A stretch of 64,000 bases of DNA from Agromyces sp. LHK192 (lineage in GTDB: Bacteria; Actinomycetota; Actinomycetes; Actinomycetales; Microbacteriaceae): the NCBI RefSeq assembly GCF_004006235.1, contig NZ_CP034753.1:1488001-1552000 (forward strand), read 5' to 3'. The position numbers and the translations under genes were made by a program. The notes under the pieces are model-generated. The model was not told where the DNA came from. It saw only the letters and a list, made by a program, of their open reading frames with translations, and did no database searches. This document shows, in pieces, positions 56,331 to 64,000 of the stretch (position 1 is the first letter of the stretch; each line of letters opens with the position of its first letter).

Positions 56331-57719
56331 TCAGAGCTTGGTGACGGCTTCGGTCAGTACGCCACGGAGGATCTGCTCGATCTCCCGGAACTCGGGAACG
56401 CCGATCGTCAGCGGCGGCGCGAGCTGGATCACGGGGTCGCCGCGGTCGTCGGCACGGCAGTACAGTCCCGCGTCGAACAGCGCCTTCGAGAGGAACCCGC
56501 GCAGCAGCCGCTCGGACTCGTCGTCATCGAAGGTCTCGCGGGTGGCCTTGTCCTTGACGAGCTCGATGCCGAAGAAGTACCCGTCGCCGCGGACGTCGCC
56601 CACGATCGGGATGTCGAGCAGCTTCTCGAGCTCGGCGCGGAACAGCGGCGAGTTCTCGCGGACCCGCTCGTTGAGGCGCTCCTCCTCGAAGATGTCGAGG
56701 TTCTCGAGCGCGACGGCGGCCGAGACGGGGTGACCGCCGAAGGTGTAGCCGTGGTAGAAGCTCGTCGTGCCCTTGGAGAACGGCTCGTACAGCTTCTCCG
56801 ACACGATCGTCGCGCCGATCGGGGAGTACCCCGACGTCATCGCCTTAGCGCAGGTGATCATGTCGGGCACGTAGTCGTACGCGTCGCAAGCGAACATGTG
56901 CCCGATGCGCCCGAACGCGCAGATGACCTCGTCGGAGACGAGCAGCACGTCGTACTGGTCGCAGATCTCGCGCACCCGCTTGAAGTAGCTCGGCGGCGGC
57001 GGGAAGCAGCCGCCGGAGTTCTGCACCGGCTCCAGGAAGACGGCGGCGACCGTCTCCGGGCCCTCGAACTGGATCATCTCCTCGATCCGGTTGGCCGCCC
57101 AGAGACCGAAGGCCTCGAGGTCGTCGGCGGGCGCGCCGACCTCGGCGGCGCGGTAGAAGTTGGTGTTGGGCACCCGGAATCCTCCGGGGGTGAGCGGCTC
57201 GAACATCTCCTTCATGGCCGGGATGCCCGTGATCGCGAGGGCGCCCTGCGGCGTGCCGTGGTACGCGACCGAGCGGGAGATGACCTTGTGCTTCGTCGGC
57301 CGGCCCTGGAGCTTCCAGTAGTACTTCGCGAGCTTGAACGCGGTCTCGACGGCCTCGCCGCCGCCCGTCGAGAAGAAGACGCGGTTGAGGTCGCCGGGCG
57401 CGTACTCGGCGAGCCGGTCGGCGAGTTCGATCGCCGCGGGGTGGGCGTAGCTCCAGATCGGGAAGAACGCGAGCTGCTCGGCCTGCTTCGCCGCGACCTC
57501 CGCGAGCCGCCTGCGGCCGTGGCCGGCGTTCACCACGAAGAGGCCGGAGAGGCCGTCGAAGTACTCGCGACCCTGCACGTCGTAGATGTGGTGCCCCTCG
57601 CCGCGCGTGATGATGGGCACGCCGGACGCCTCCATCGTCGACTGGCGGGCGAAGTGCATCCAGAGGTGGTCCTTCGCCTGCTGCTGGAGTGCCGCGTTGT
57701 CGTACGTCGGTGCGGACAT
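56331..57719 (-). CDS. Class III aminotransferase (putrescine/diamine-pyruvate type)
   Basis: PLP enzyme of 462 residues, omega-transaminase group. Family marks: YFDGLSGLFVVNAGHGR, FFSTGGGEAVETAFKLAKYYW, FLEPVQNSGGC, LLVSDEVICAFGRIG and the PLP lysine in CAKAMTSGYSPIG. It is closest by eye to putrescine/spermidine-pyruvate aminotransferases (SpuC-like). ATG 57719 has AAGGGAAG 4 nt upstream. It lies between the Lrp regulator and the FAD oxidoreductase, so all three may form one transcript; the aldehyde made would be oxidised by the divergent dehydrogenase. Confidence 0.88.
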   Translation of the reverse strand: MSAPTYDNAALQQQAKDHLWMHFARQSTMEASGVPIITRGEGHHIYDVQGREYFDGLSGLFVVNAGHGRRRLAEVAAKQAEQLAFFPIWSYAHPAAIELADRLAEYAPGDLNRVFFSTGGGEAVETAFKLAKYYWKLQGRPTKHKVISRSVAYHGTPQGALAITGIPAMKEMFEPLTPGGFRVPNTNFYRAAEVGAPADDLEAFGLWAANRIEEMIQFEGPETVAAVFLEPVQNSGGCFPPPPSYFKRVREICDQYDVLLVSDEVICAFGRIGHMFACDAYDYVPDMITCAKAMTSGYSPIGATIVSEKLYEPFSKGTTSFYHGYTFGGHPVSAAVALENLDIFEEERLNERVRENSPLFRAELEKLLDIPIVGDVRGDGYFFGIELVKDKATRETFDDDESERLLRGFLSKALFDAGLYCRADDRGDPVIQLAPPLTIGVPEFREIEQILRGVLTEAVTKL

Positions 57720-57742
57720 GATCTTCCCTTCGAGGGGCGCGC

Positions 57743-58222
57743 TCAGCGCGTGCCCCAGTTGTAGAACTGCTTCTGCAGCTTCAGGTAGACGAACGTCTCC
57801 GTCGTCTGCACGCCGTCGAGGTTCCGGACCCGCTCGTTGAGCAGCGTGATCAACTGGTCGTCGTCCTCGCAGACCACCTCGGCCAGCAGGTCGAAGCTGC
57901 CCGCCGTGAGCACGACGTAATCGATCTCGGGGATCTCGGCTAGCCGTTCGGCGAGCACGCGCGTGTCGCCCGTCGCGCGCACGCCGATCATCGCCTGGCG
58001 TGTGAAGCCGAGTTGCATCGGATCGGTGACCGCGACGATCTGCATGACGCCGGATTCGGTGAGGCGCTGGACGCGCTGGCGCACCGCGGCCTCGGACAGG
58101 CCGACCGCCTTGCCGATGTCGGAGTACGAGCGCCGACCGTCGGCCTGGAGCTGCTCGATGATCGCCTTCGAGACGTCGTCGAGGTGCACCGGTCGATGCG
58201 GTGAACGCCCATGGTTCGTCAT
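57743..58222 (-). CDS. Lrp/AsnC family transcriptional regulator
   Basis: 159 residues. The HTH is at about 15-62 (DDVSKAIIEQLQADGRRSYSDIGKAVGLSEAAVRQRVQRL). The ligand-sensing RAM domain follows (IDYVVLTAGSFDLLAEVVCED). ATG 58222 has CAGAAT 6 nt upstream and TTGCAC 17 bp further, so it is a clean leaderless promoter. A longer reading from 58288 is unlikely. Its gene heads the aminotransferase/oxidoreductase unit and is divergent from the dehydrogenase, so it probably controls both directions. Confidence 0.9.
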   Translation of the reverse strand: MTNHGRSPHRPVHLDDVSKAIIEQLQADGRRSYSDIGKAVGLSEAAVRQRVQRLTESGVMQIVAVTDPMQLGFTRQAMIGVRATGDTRVLAERLAEIPEIDYVVLTAGSFDLLAEVVCEDDDQLITLLNERVRNLDGVQTTETFVYLKLQKQFYNWGTR

Positions 58223-58228
58223 TCGACG

Positions 58229-58257
58229 ATTCTGACAGCGAGCAAGACGGTGTGCAA
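58229..58257 (-). promoter_or_regulatory. Leaderless promoter of the Lrp-type gene
   Basis: Minus strand: -35 TTGCAC (58257-58252), 17-bp spacer, -10 CAGAAT (58234-58229), 6 nt, ATG at 58222. Confidence 0.65.
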
Positions 58258-58296
58258 GGGATTCCGTCGGCATCCGATCGATGTGCAACGGATTCC
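58251..58296. promoter_or_regulatory. Paired direct repeats, candidate Lrp operator
   Basis: TGTGCAAGGGATTCC at 58251-58265 and TGTGCAACGGATTCC at 58282-58296 differ in one base of fifteen and are 31 bp apart, three helical turns. The first covers the -35 of the regulator gene, which suggests self-repression. Confidence 0.6.
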
Positions 58297-58396
58297 ACGG
58301 TGAACGCTCGCGGCTGACGACCCGATCCGCCTACCATGGGGGCGCCGCCCGACGAATGCGGCGCATCGACGCCAGTGTCCGATCCAGGAGCCGCGA

Positions 58397-59833
58397 ATGT
58401 CCGTTCCCACCCTCCGCAACTTCATCGACGGCGATCACGCCGAGCCCGCCGGCGAGTCGGCGTTCGCCCTCGTCGACCCGGCGACCGAGGAGGTGTACGC
58501 GCACGCCCCGGTGTCGACCGCGGCGGACATCGACGTCGCGTACGCCGCGGCCGCGCGGGCGTTCGAGGCGTGGGGCGAGACGACGCCCGCGGAGCGCCAA
58601 CTCGCGCTGTTCCGCATCGCCGATGCCGTCGCCGACCGGGCCGAGGAGTTCGCCGACCTCGAGAGCCGGGACACCGGGAAGCCGCGGGCGACGCTCGTCG
58701 CCGACGAGATCGACCAGTCCGTCGACCAGCTCCGGTTCTTCGCGGGCGCCGCTCGCAACCTCGAGGGCCGCGCCGCCGCCGAGTACCTCGCCGGCCACAC
58801 CTCCTACATCCGCCGCGAGCCGATCGGCGTGATCGGACAGGTCACCCCGTGGAACTACCCGCTCAACATGGCGATCTGGAAGATTGCGCCGGCCATCGCG
58901 GCCGGCAACACCGTGGTGCTCAAGCCCTCCGACACGACGCCGCTGTCGACGATCCGACTCGCCGAGGTCGCCGCCGAGTTCCTTCCCGCGGGCGTGCTCA
59001 ACGTCGTGCTCGGCGACCGCGGCACCGGCGCGGCGCTCCTGCAGCACCCGACGCCGCAGATGGTCGCGATCACCGGTTCCGTCCGCGCCGGGATGGAGGT
59101 CGCCCGATCCGCGGCGGACGATCTCAAGCGAGTGCACCTCGAACTCGGCGGCAAGGCTCCGGCAGTCGTGTTCGCCGACGCGGACCTCGCCGCGGCCGCC
59201 GAGGGGATCGTGACCGCGGCGTACTTCAACGCCGGGCAGGACTGCACGGCGGCGACGCGGGTCATCGTGCACGACGCCGTGCACGACGAGTTCGTCGCGG
59301 CGCTGTCCGCCCGCATCCGCACGCACGCACGCACCGGCGGGCCCGCCGAGGAGGGCGTGCTCTACGGCCCGCTCAACAACGTGGACCAGCTCGCCAGGGT
59401 GACGGGCTTCATCGACCGGCTGCCCGCGCACGCCGAGGTCGCCGTCGGAGGTCGCCGCCAGGGCGACCGGGGCTACTTCTTCGAGGCCACCGTCGTCACC
59501 GGGGTGAGGCAGGACGACGAACTCGTCCAGAGCGAGGTCTTCGGGCCCGTCCTCACGGTCCAGCCGTTCCGAGAGGAGGCCGAGGCGCTCGCGATGGCCA
59601 ACGGGGTGCCGTACGCACTCGCGGCATCCGTCTGGACGTCCGATCACGCGCGCGCGATGCGCCTGTCGAGGCGACTGGACTTCGGATGCGTCTGGATCAA
59701 CACGCACATCCCGTTCGTCTCCGACATGCCGCACGGCGGGTTCAAGCACTCCGGCTACGGGAAGGACCTCTCGCAGTACGGCTTCGAGGACTACACCCGG
59801 ATCAAGCACGTCATGAGCCACTTCGGACCGTGA
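58397..59833 (+). CDS. Gamma-aminobutyraldehyde dehydrogenase-type aldehyde dehydrogenase
   Basis: NAD(P)-dependent aldehyde dehydrogenase of 478 residues. The cofactor-binding region has PWNYPLNMAIWKIAPA and KPSDTTP. The general base is in LELGGKAP, and the catalytic Cys in NAGQDCTAATR; DMPHGGFKHSGYGKD closes the fold. The QDCTAA and LNMAIWK sequences match the 4-aminobutyraldehyde/betaine-aldehyde subgroup. ATG 58397 has CAGGAG 7 nt upstream. It would turn the 4-aminobutanal formed from putrescine into GABA. Divergent from the Lrp-type regulator. Confidence 0.9.
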   Translation: MSVPTLRNFIDGDHAEPAGESAFALVDPATEEVYAHAPVSTAADIDVAYAAAARAFEAWGETTPAERQLALFRIADAVADRAEEFADLESRDTGKPRATLVADEIDQSVDQLRFFAGAARNLEGRAAAEYLAGHTSYIRREPIGVIGQVTPWNYPLNMAIWKIAPAIAAGNTVVLKPSDTTPLSTIRLAEVAAEFLPAGVLNVVLGDRGTGAALLQHPTPQMVAITGSVRAGMEVARSAADDLKRVHLELGGKAPAVVFADADLAAAAEGIVTAAYFNAGQDCTAATRVIVHDAVHDEFVAALSARIRTHARTGGPAEEGVLYGPLNNVDQLARVTGFIDRLPAHAEVAVGGRRQGDRGYFFEATVVTGVRQDDELVQSEVFGPVLTVQPFREEAEALAMANGVPYALAASVWTSDHARAMRLSRRLDFGCVWINTHIPFVSDMPHGGFKHSGYGKDLSQYGFEDYTRIKHVMSHFGP

Positions 59834-59875
59834 GCCCACGGCGCAGGCGCTGCGCGCAATCGGATCCGGCGGTGC

Positions 59876-59881
59876 CAGACT
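59876..59881 (+). promoter_or_regulatory. -10 of the FHA-PP2C unit
   Basis: CAGACT, 7 nt before ATG 59889, with no ribosome site. Confidence 0.45.
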
Positions 59882-59888
59882 GGACGGC

Positions 59889-60911
59889 ATGGTTCCGGGG
59901 ATGATCCGCGCGGTTCAGGCGTCAGGCGCGTCCCCGGCGGCGTCCGGCGGGTCTGCGTGGGACGTCGTCGCCGGCGGACGATTCGTGGTCGCCTTCCCGG
60001 CACCGGCACCGGGTGCGGTCCTCGAGGCGTTCGAACGGGCAGCGACGGGTTCGCCGTCGCTCGAGGCGCTGATCGGCGCGATCCCGCTGGGCGCGGACGG
60101 CGTCACCGGATTCGCCCTCGTGTGGTGGCCGCGGACCGGGTCGACCATGACCGCGGTCGTACGGGGGGACGCCGCGGTCGACCTCGCATCGCCCGGTGGT
60201 CGCCGCCGACTCGAGGGCCGGGGCATCCTGCCGTGGCACCTCGCGGAGTTCCGCGACGTCGAGGCGCTGCGGATCGGGGCGGGGTCGTCGGCGCGTGGGG
60301 CATCCGACGGCGTGGCGGCGGACGCCGGGTTCGGTGCTCCGGACGGCCGCAGGTTCCGAGCCGAGTCGATCGAGTGGCGGACGGCGACGGCAGCCGGGTC
60401 CGCCGCGCCCGACGTCGCGGAGACGTCGACGACGACGTGGGACACCGCGTGGGATCCCGCCGCGCACGCCGGCGACCCCGCGCCGGGCGACGAGGATGCC
60501 GGCGAGGATGCCGACGAGGTCGCCGACGCGCGCAGCGTCGAGCGAGCCTTCGGGTTCAGGGTCGGGTCCGCAGCCGCCAGGACGTCGGTCGGCCGGGTGC
60601 TGATCGGTCGCCGCCCGCGGCCGCCGAGGATCACGGTCGAACCGGTCGAGCTCGTCGAGGTCGACGGGCCGGACACGGTCTCCGGCACGCATCTGGAACT
60701 GCGGCGTGAGGGCGACCGGGTCGTCGCGACCGACCTGCGGTCGACCAACGGCACCGTGATCCGGACCTCGGCGGGGGCCCGCCGGATGCTCGCCGGCGAA
60801 TCGGTCGTCGTGCCGCCGGGTGCCCTCCTCGAACTCGGAGGCGCTACGATCGTCGAGATCCTCCCGACCCAGGAGGATCCGAACCACCCCGACAGGCAGG
60901 CTCCCGCGTGA
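59889..60911 (+). CDS. FHA-domain protein
   Basis: 340 residues. A Gly/Ala/Pro-rich N-terminal domain of unknown fold (about 24-130) is followed by an acidic, disordered linker (about 135-215). The C-terminal forkhead-associated domain is at about 235-330, with VLIGRRP, TVSGTHLEL and DLRSTNGTVI. FHA domains bind phosphothreonine, so this is a likely target of the kinase encoded two genes downstream. ATG 59889 lies 7 nt behind a -10. The stop overlaps the phosphatase GTG. Confidence 0.85.
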   Translation: MVPGMIRAVQASGASPAASGGSAWDVVAGGRFVVAFPAPAPGAVLEAFERAATGSPSLEALIGAIPLGADGVTGFALVWWPRTGSTMTAVVRGDAAVDLASPGGRRRLEGRGILPWHLAEFRDVEALRIGAGSSARGASDGVAADAGFGAPDGRRFRAESIEWRTATAAGSAAPDVAETSTTTWDTAWDPAAHAGDPAPGDEDAGEDADEVADARSVERAFGFRVGSAAARTSVGRVLIGRRPRPPRITVEPVELVEVDGPDTVSGTHLELRREGDRVVATDLRSTNGTVIRTSAGARRMLAGESVVVPPGALLELGGATIVEILPTQEDPNHPDRQAPA

Positions 60912-61711
60912 CGCAGATCGGAAACGGCAACCCCCGCCATCGAGTGACGATGCCGAGCGGGACGGAGGTCGTGCTGTCCTGGTCGGCCGTCTCCGACACC
61001 GGCCACCGGCGCGAGGTCAACGAGGACAGCTTCGTCGCGCAGCCGCCCGTGTTCGCCGTGGCGGACGGCATGGGCGGGCACGCCGCGGGCGACTTCGCCA
61101 GCGCCGCGGTCGTCACCCGCCTCGCCGAGCACGGCGGCGAGGCCGCGATCGGCACGCCGGAACTCGACCGGTCGCTCCGTCTCGCGGTCCAGGACATGGG
61201 TCGAGGCGCGGGTGTCACCGACGAGGGCAGCGGGACGACGGTCACCGGGGTCGCGCTCGGGGAGATCAGCGGCGAGGCCGCCTGGCTGGTCTTCAACATC
61301 GGGGACTCCCGCGTCTACCGGCTCATCGGCGGGGTGCTCGAGCAGCTCACCGTGGACCACTCGGTGGTCCAGGAGCTCGTCGACGCCGGACAGATCACGC
61401 GCGACGAGGCCGACACCCATCCGCACGCCAACGTGATCACGCGGGCGGTCGGCTTCCACGAGGCGCCCCTGCCCGACTACCGGGCGATCGCGATCGAGCC
61501 GGGCATGCGGCTCCTCGTGTGCTCCGACGGGCTGACGAAGGAACTGACCAGCTATGGAATCCGGCACTTCCTCCTGTCCAACCCGAAGTCGGAGCAGGCG
61601 ACCAGGGCGCTGCTCGAGGCCGCCCTCGGCAACGGCGGCAGGGACAACGTCACGATGATCGTCGTCGACGTCCTCGCCATCACGCGTTCGGAAGCGGTCC
61701 ACTCCGCCTGA
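60908..61711 (+). CDS. PP2C-family protein Ser/Thr phosphatase
   Basis: 267 residues, cytoplasmic, without a membrane anchor. PP2C metal-binding motifs: REVNEDSF, VADGMGGHAAGD, the GTTVTGV segment, FNIGDSRVYRL, CSDGLTKEL and GGRDNVTMIVV. All aspartates expected for the two metals are present. GTG 60908 overlaps the FHA gene by 4 bp (GTGA). It presumably reverses the action of the kinase downstream. A hairpin terminator follows. Confidence 0.92.
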   Translation: MTQIGNGNPRHRVTMPSGTEVVLSWSAVSDTGHRREVNEDSFVAQPPVFAVADGMGGHAAGDFASAAVVTRLAEHGGEAAIGTPELDRSLRLAVQDMGRGAGVTDEGSGTTVTGVALGEISGEAAWLVFNIGDSRVYRLIGGVLEQLTVDHSVVQELVDAGQITRDEADTHPHANVITRAVGFHEAPLPDYRAIAIEPGMRLLVCSDGLTKELTSYGIRHFLLSNPKSEQATRALLEAALGNGGRDNVTMIVVDVLAITRSEAVHSA

Positions 61712-61714
61712 CGC

Positions 61715-61750
61715 GTCCCGCCGCCCCCCGGCGGCTCGACGCGGCGGGAC
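61715..61750 (+). terminator. Terminator after the PP2C gene
   Basis: 10-bp perfect stem GTCCCGCCGC/GCGGCGGGAC with a further inner GC stem, 3 bp past the stop at 61711. It separates the FHA-PP2C pair from the kinase. Confidence 0.6.
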
Positions 61751-61789
61751 GGGCGGATCTGCGGGCGGCGCCGACCGCGCCCTCGTCCT

Positions 61790-61795
61790 TAGAAT
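61790..61795 (+). promoter_or_regulatory. -10 of the kinase gene
   Basis: TAGAAT, about 60 nt upstream of GTG 61856. Confidence 0.4.
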
Positions 61796-61855
61796 GGGGA
61801 CACTCGCAGCCGCGCCCGTTCGTCCGGGTGCGCTCACCCGATCCGAGGGAGGAAC

Positions 61856-63256
61856 GTGTCGAGGCGACTCCCGTCAACGCCGCCCACCCTGCCGGGCTTC
61901 GCGTTCGTGCGGGTGCTCGGGTCGGGCGGGTTCGCCGACGTGTTCCTGTACGAGCAGAACATGCCCAGGCGACTCGTCGCCGTCAAGGTGCTGCTCGCCG
62001 AGGTGGTGAACGACGAGGTCCGCCAGATGTTCCAGGCCGAGGCCAACCTCATGGCGCAGCTGTCCAGCCACCCGGCGATCCTGACCGTGTTCCAGGCGAG
62101 CGTCGCCGCCGACGGCCGTCCGTACCTCGTGATGGAGTACTGCGCGTCGACGCTCGGACGCCGGTATCGGGTCGAGCCGTTGCCGCTGAGCGAGGTGCTG
62201 TCGATCGGTGTCCGCATCGCGGGCGCGGTGGAGTCCGCGCATCGCCAGGGCGTGCTGCACCGCGACATCAAGCCCTCCAACATCCTGACGACCGCGTACG
62301 GGCATCCGGTCCTCTCGGATTTCGGGATCGCGGCGACGGTCGGCGAAGCCACCCGGACCGACTCGATCGGCCTGTCCGTGCCGTGGTCGGCCCCGGAGGT
62401 GCTCCGCGACGAGGTGTCGGGCACCGTGGCGAGCGAGGTCTGGTCGCTGGGCGCGACGGTCTACTCGCTGCTGGTCGGGCGCAGCCCCTTCGAGATCCCC
62501 GACGGCGACAACGGCTCGGCCGCGCTCGGGCAGCGCATCGAGCGCGCGAAGCTGCCGCCGACCGGTCGGACCGACGTACCGCCCGACCTCGAGCGCGCCC
62601 TGGCGAAGGCCATGCGCCGCAGGCCCGCGGAACGCCAGGCGAGCGCCCTCGAGTTCGTGCGCGACCTGCAGGCCGTCGAGGACGACCTGGGTCTGCGTCA
62701 GACGCCCGTCGACGTCGAGGTCGAGGAGTGGGCGGTCGCGACCGCGAGCGACGTCGACGAGCGGACCCGCGTGGGCGGCGGGCACGCGATTCCCGCGACT
62801 CGGGGCGCGCGTCGTCGCCGTCGCGTCTCCCCTCCCGCGGCTGTGACGCCCGAGGCCCGGTCGACCGGGAGCGGGCTCGGCGCGGGCGAGGGGCGGGCGA
62901 CCTCGAGGCTGGCCTGGGGGATCGCCGCGGGCGCCGTGCTGCTCGCCGGCCTGGTCACCGCGGCGGCGGCGTTCATCGTGCTGTCGGCGGGGGCGATCCC
63001 GACCGTCGCGGAGGTGCGGTCCGAGGTCGGCCCCGGCGGCGTGACCTTCAGCTGGGACGATCCGGGGATCGCGTCCGGCGACGCGTACCTCGTCAACATC
63101 GACGGCGTCGACGAACCTGCACGTCGCGAGTCCACGATCGTGGTGGATCCCGGCCCGAGCGACCGGGTCTGCGCGTCCGTCCGCGTCAGTCGTGACGGCA
63201 GGACCGGTTCGGCGAGCCCCGAGGAGTGCGTCGACCTGGGGAGCGCGGCGCCGTGA
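61856..63256 (+). CDS. Transmembrane Ser/Thr protein kinase
   Basis: 466 residues, PknB-like but with different outside part. The kinase domain at about 14-270 has the P-loop LGSGGFADVF, VAVKVL (Lys44), HRDIKPSNIL (Asp137) and SDFGIAA (Asp155). A basic juxtamembrane linker follows, then one transmembrane helix at about 352-374. The extracellular 90 residues are a fibronectin-III/Ig-like domain rather than PASTA repeats, with two cysteines. GTG 61856 has GAGGGAGGA 2 nt upstream. The stop overlaps the next gene (GTGA). It probably forms a signalling module with the FHA protein and the phosphatase. Confidence 0.92.
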   Translation: MSRRLPSTPPTLPGFAFVRVLGSGGFADVFLYEQNMPRRLVAVKVLLAEVVNDEVRQMFQAEANLMAQLSSHPAILTVFQASVAADGRPYLVMEYCASTLGRRYRVEPLPLSEVLSIGVRIAGAVESAHRQGVLHRDIKPSNILTTAYGHPVLSDFGIAATVGEATRTDSIGLSVPWSAPEVLRDEVSGTVASEVWSLGATVYSLLVGRSPFEIPDGDNGSAALGQRIERAKLPPTGRTDVPPDLERALAKAMRRRPAERQASALEFVRDLQAVEDDLGLRQTPVDVEVEEWAVATASDVDERTRVGGGHAIPATRGARRRRRVSPPAAVTPEARSTGSGLGAGEGRATSRLAWGIAAGAVLLAGLVTAAAAFIVLSAGAIPTVAEVRSEVGPGGVTFSWDDPGIASGDAYLVNIDGVDEPARRESTIVVDPGPSDRVCASVRVSRDGRTGSASPEECVDLGSAAP

Positions 63257-64000
63257 TCCGGCTCCCGCGCGTCGAGGTCGCGCCGTCGGCGGTGGTGACC
63301 GGGGTCGTCGCCGTCGCCCTCACCGCCCTCGTCGCGGCGTTCGCCGTCGCATCCGACGGCTATCGCTCGGAACAGGTCGAGTTCGACGACGGGGCGGTGT
63401 GGGTCGCGAACGAGGAGGTCCACGCGGTCGGACGGGCGAACACCGTGCTGCAGGAGCTCAACGCCGCCGTGGAGACCGGTGACGGCCGGATCGATCTCGT
63501 GCAGTCCGGGACGACCGTGCTCGCGGTCGACGCCGACAATGCGCGCGTCTCGGTGCTCGATCCGGCGACGGTCGCGGTCGTCGAGACGGTCGCGGTGCCT
63601 CCCGAGGATCCGACGATCGCGATCGGCGGCGGTCGTGTGGTCGTGGCTTCGGAGGGCAAGATCTGGACGACGCCGGCTGAGGAGTTCGCCGGCTTCGACG
63701 CGGACGGCGAACCGGAGTCCGATTTCGGCCCCGGCTCAGTGGTCGCGGTCGACTCGGAAGGTCGTATCTTCGTCTATCGGCCGGCCACGGGAGAGATCGT
63801 CGAACTGCGTGCATCGGCCGCGGCGACGGTCGAGCGGCGCTGGTCGGTCCCGCCCGTGACCGGCTCGACCCCCGCTGCGCAGTCGCGTCGGATGACCTCG
63901 GTCGACGGTCGATGGGTCGTGTTCGATCCTGACGTGCCGACGCTCAGGGTCGAGGGGCGCGACATCCCGCTCGACGGGTTCGTCGCCGCCGACGACTCCC
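63253..64000 (+). CDS. Large membrane-anchored surface protein, 3' end outside the window
   Basis: Open from GTG 63253 to the window end, 249 codons and counting. A signal-anchor at about 13-35 is followed by a beta-rich region with repeated V-V-A-V-D and GGGRVVVAS-type strands. The pattern suggests a beta-propeller or a start of many Ig/Fn3 domains. Similar loci in Actinobacteria carry a very long fibronectin-III/Ig-like protein after the kinase, with MoxR ATPase and DUF58 genes next. GTG 63253 overlaps the kinase stop by 4 bp, so both are co-translated. Domain content beyond 64000 is unknown. Confidence 0.75.
   Translation, partial: MIRLPRVEVAPSAVVTGVVAVALTALVAAFAVASDGYRSEQVEFDDGAVWVANEEVHAVGRANTVLQELNAAVETGDGRIDLVQSGTTVLAVDADNARVSVLDPATVAVVETVAVPPEDPTIAIGGGRVVVASEGKIWTTPAEEFAGFDADGEPESDFGPGSVVAVDSEGRIFVYRPATGEIVELRASAAATVERRWSVPPVTGSTPAAQSRRMTSVDGRWVVFDPDVPTLRVEGRDIPLDGFVAADDS

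Overview
The window is a chromosomal segment of a high-GC actinobacterium, most likely of the family Microbacteriaceae. Three things point there. Third codon positions are nearly all G or C. Many genes have an extended -10 hexamer exactly 6-7 nt before the start codon with no Shine-Dalgarno, which indicates leaderless transcripts. The backbone order tRNA-Arg / argS-lysA-hom-thrC-thrB-rho-prfA ... prmC ... sua5-wecA-atpI-atpBEFHAGDC is the one known from Mycobacterium tuberculosis and other Actinobacteria. I see no insertion sequence, prophage, CRISPR array or rRNA.

Layout. 0.1-2.8 kb: metX and metY (methionine by direct sulfhydrylation, minus strand). 2.9-9.3 kb: an acyltransferase, then a plus-strand run of SDR, K+ channel, S51-type peptidase and ung with 4-bp overlaps, a GNAT acetyltransferase and an amidase. 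9.4-13.5 kb: a ferric-siderophore ABC importer (two permeases, ATPase, lipoprotein) with two IdeR/DtxR iron boxes, closed by a strong terminator. 13.5-21.7 kb, minus strand: a HExxH membrane protein, a flavin disulfide reductase, an arginase-family hydrolase, PspA, a TPM-domain membrane protein, a sigma factor with its overlapping presumed regulator, and a DedA protein. 21.8-23.8 kb: tRNA-Arg(CCG), a ROK-type regulator and a lipoprotein.

23.8-34.6 kb: argS, a DUF2993-like protein, the lysine/threonine set lysA-hom-thrC-thrB, rho (reading frame broken by an apparent one-base deletion near 31,660) and prfA. 34.9-41.4 kb: two insertions relative to the usual order, namely an AbiEi-like orphan with cysE-cysK, and a TetR-controlled ABC exporter, with prmC between them. 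41.4-51.0 kb: sua5, wecA, an AtpI-like protein and the complete F1Fo ATP synthase, whose epsilon subunit is very short. 51.0-54.9 kb: a P-loop kinase, yaaA, two alkylation-repair genes (tag, ogt) and a DUF4192 protein. 54.9-59.8 kb: a probable putrescine/diamine catabolic module (FAD oxidoreductase, class III aminotransferase, Lrp/AsnC regulator, aldehyde dehydrogenase) with paired regulator sites. 59.9-64.0 kb: FHA protein, PP2C phosphatase, transmembrane Ser/Thr kinase and the start of a large membrane-anchored surface protein cut by the window end.

The most useful second-look items are the broken rho frame, the iron box lying on the start codon of the importer operon, the repeated GGATGCC/GGCATCC heptamer that also forms the stems of intergenic terminators, the direct repeats over the Lrp promoter, the tandem repeat in the tail of the sigma factor, and the wHTH protein with a possible nuclease-like C-terminus beside prfA.
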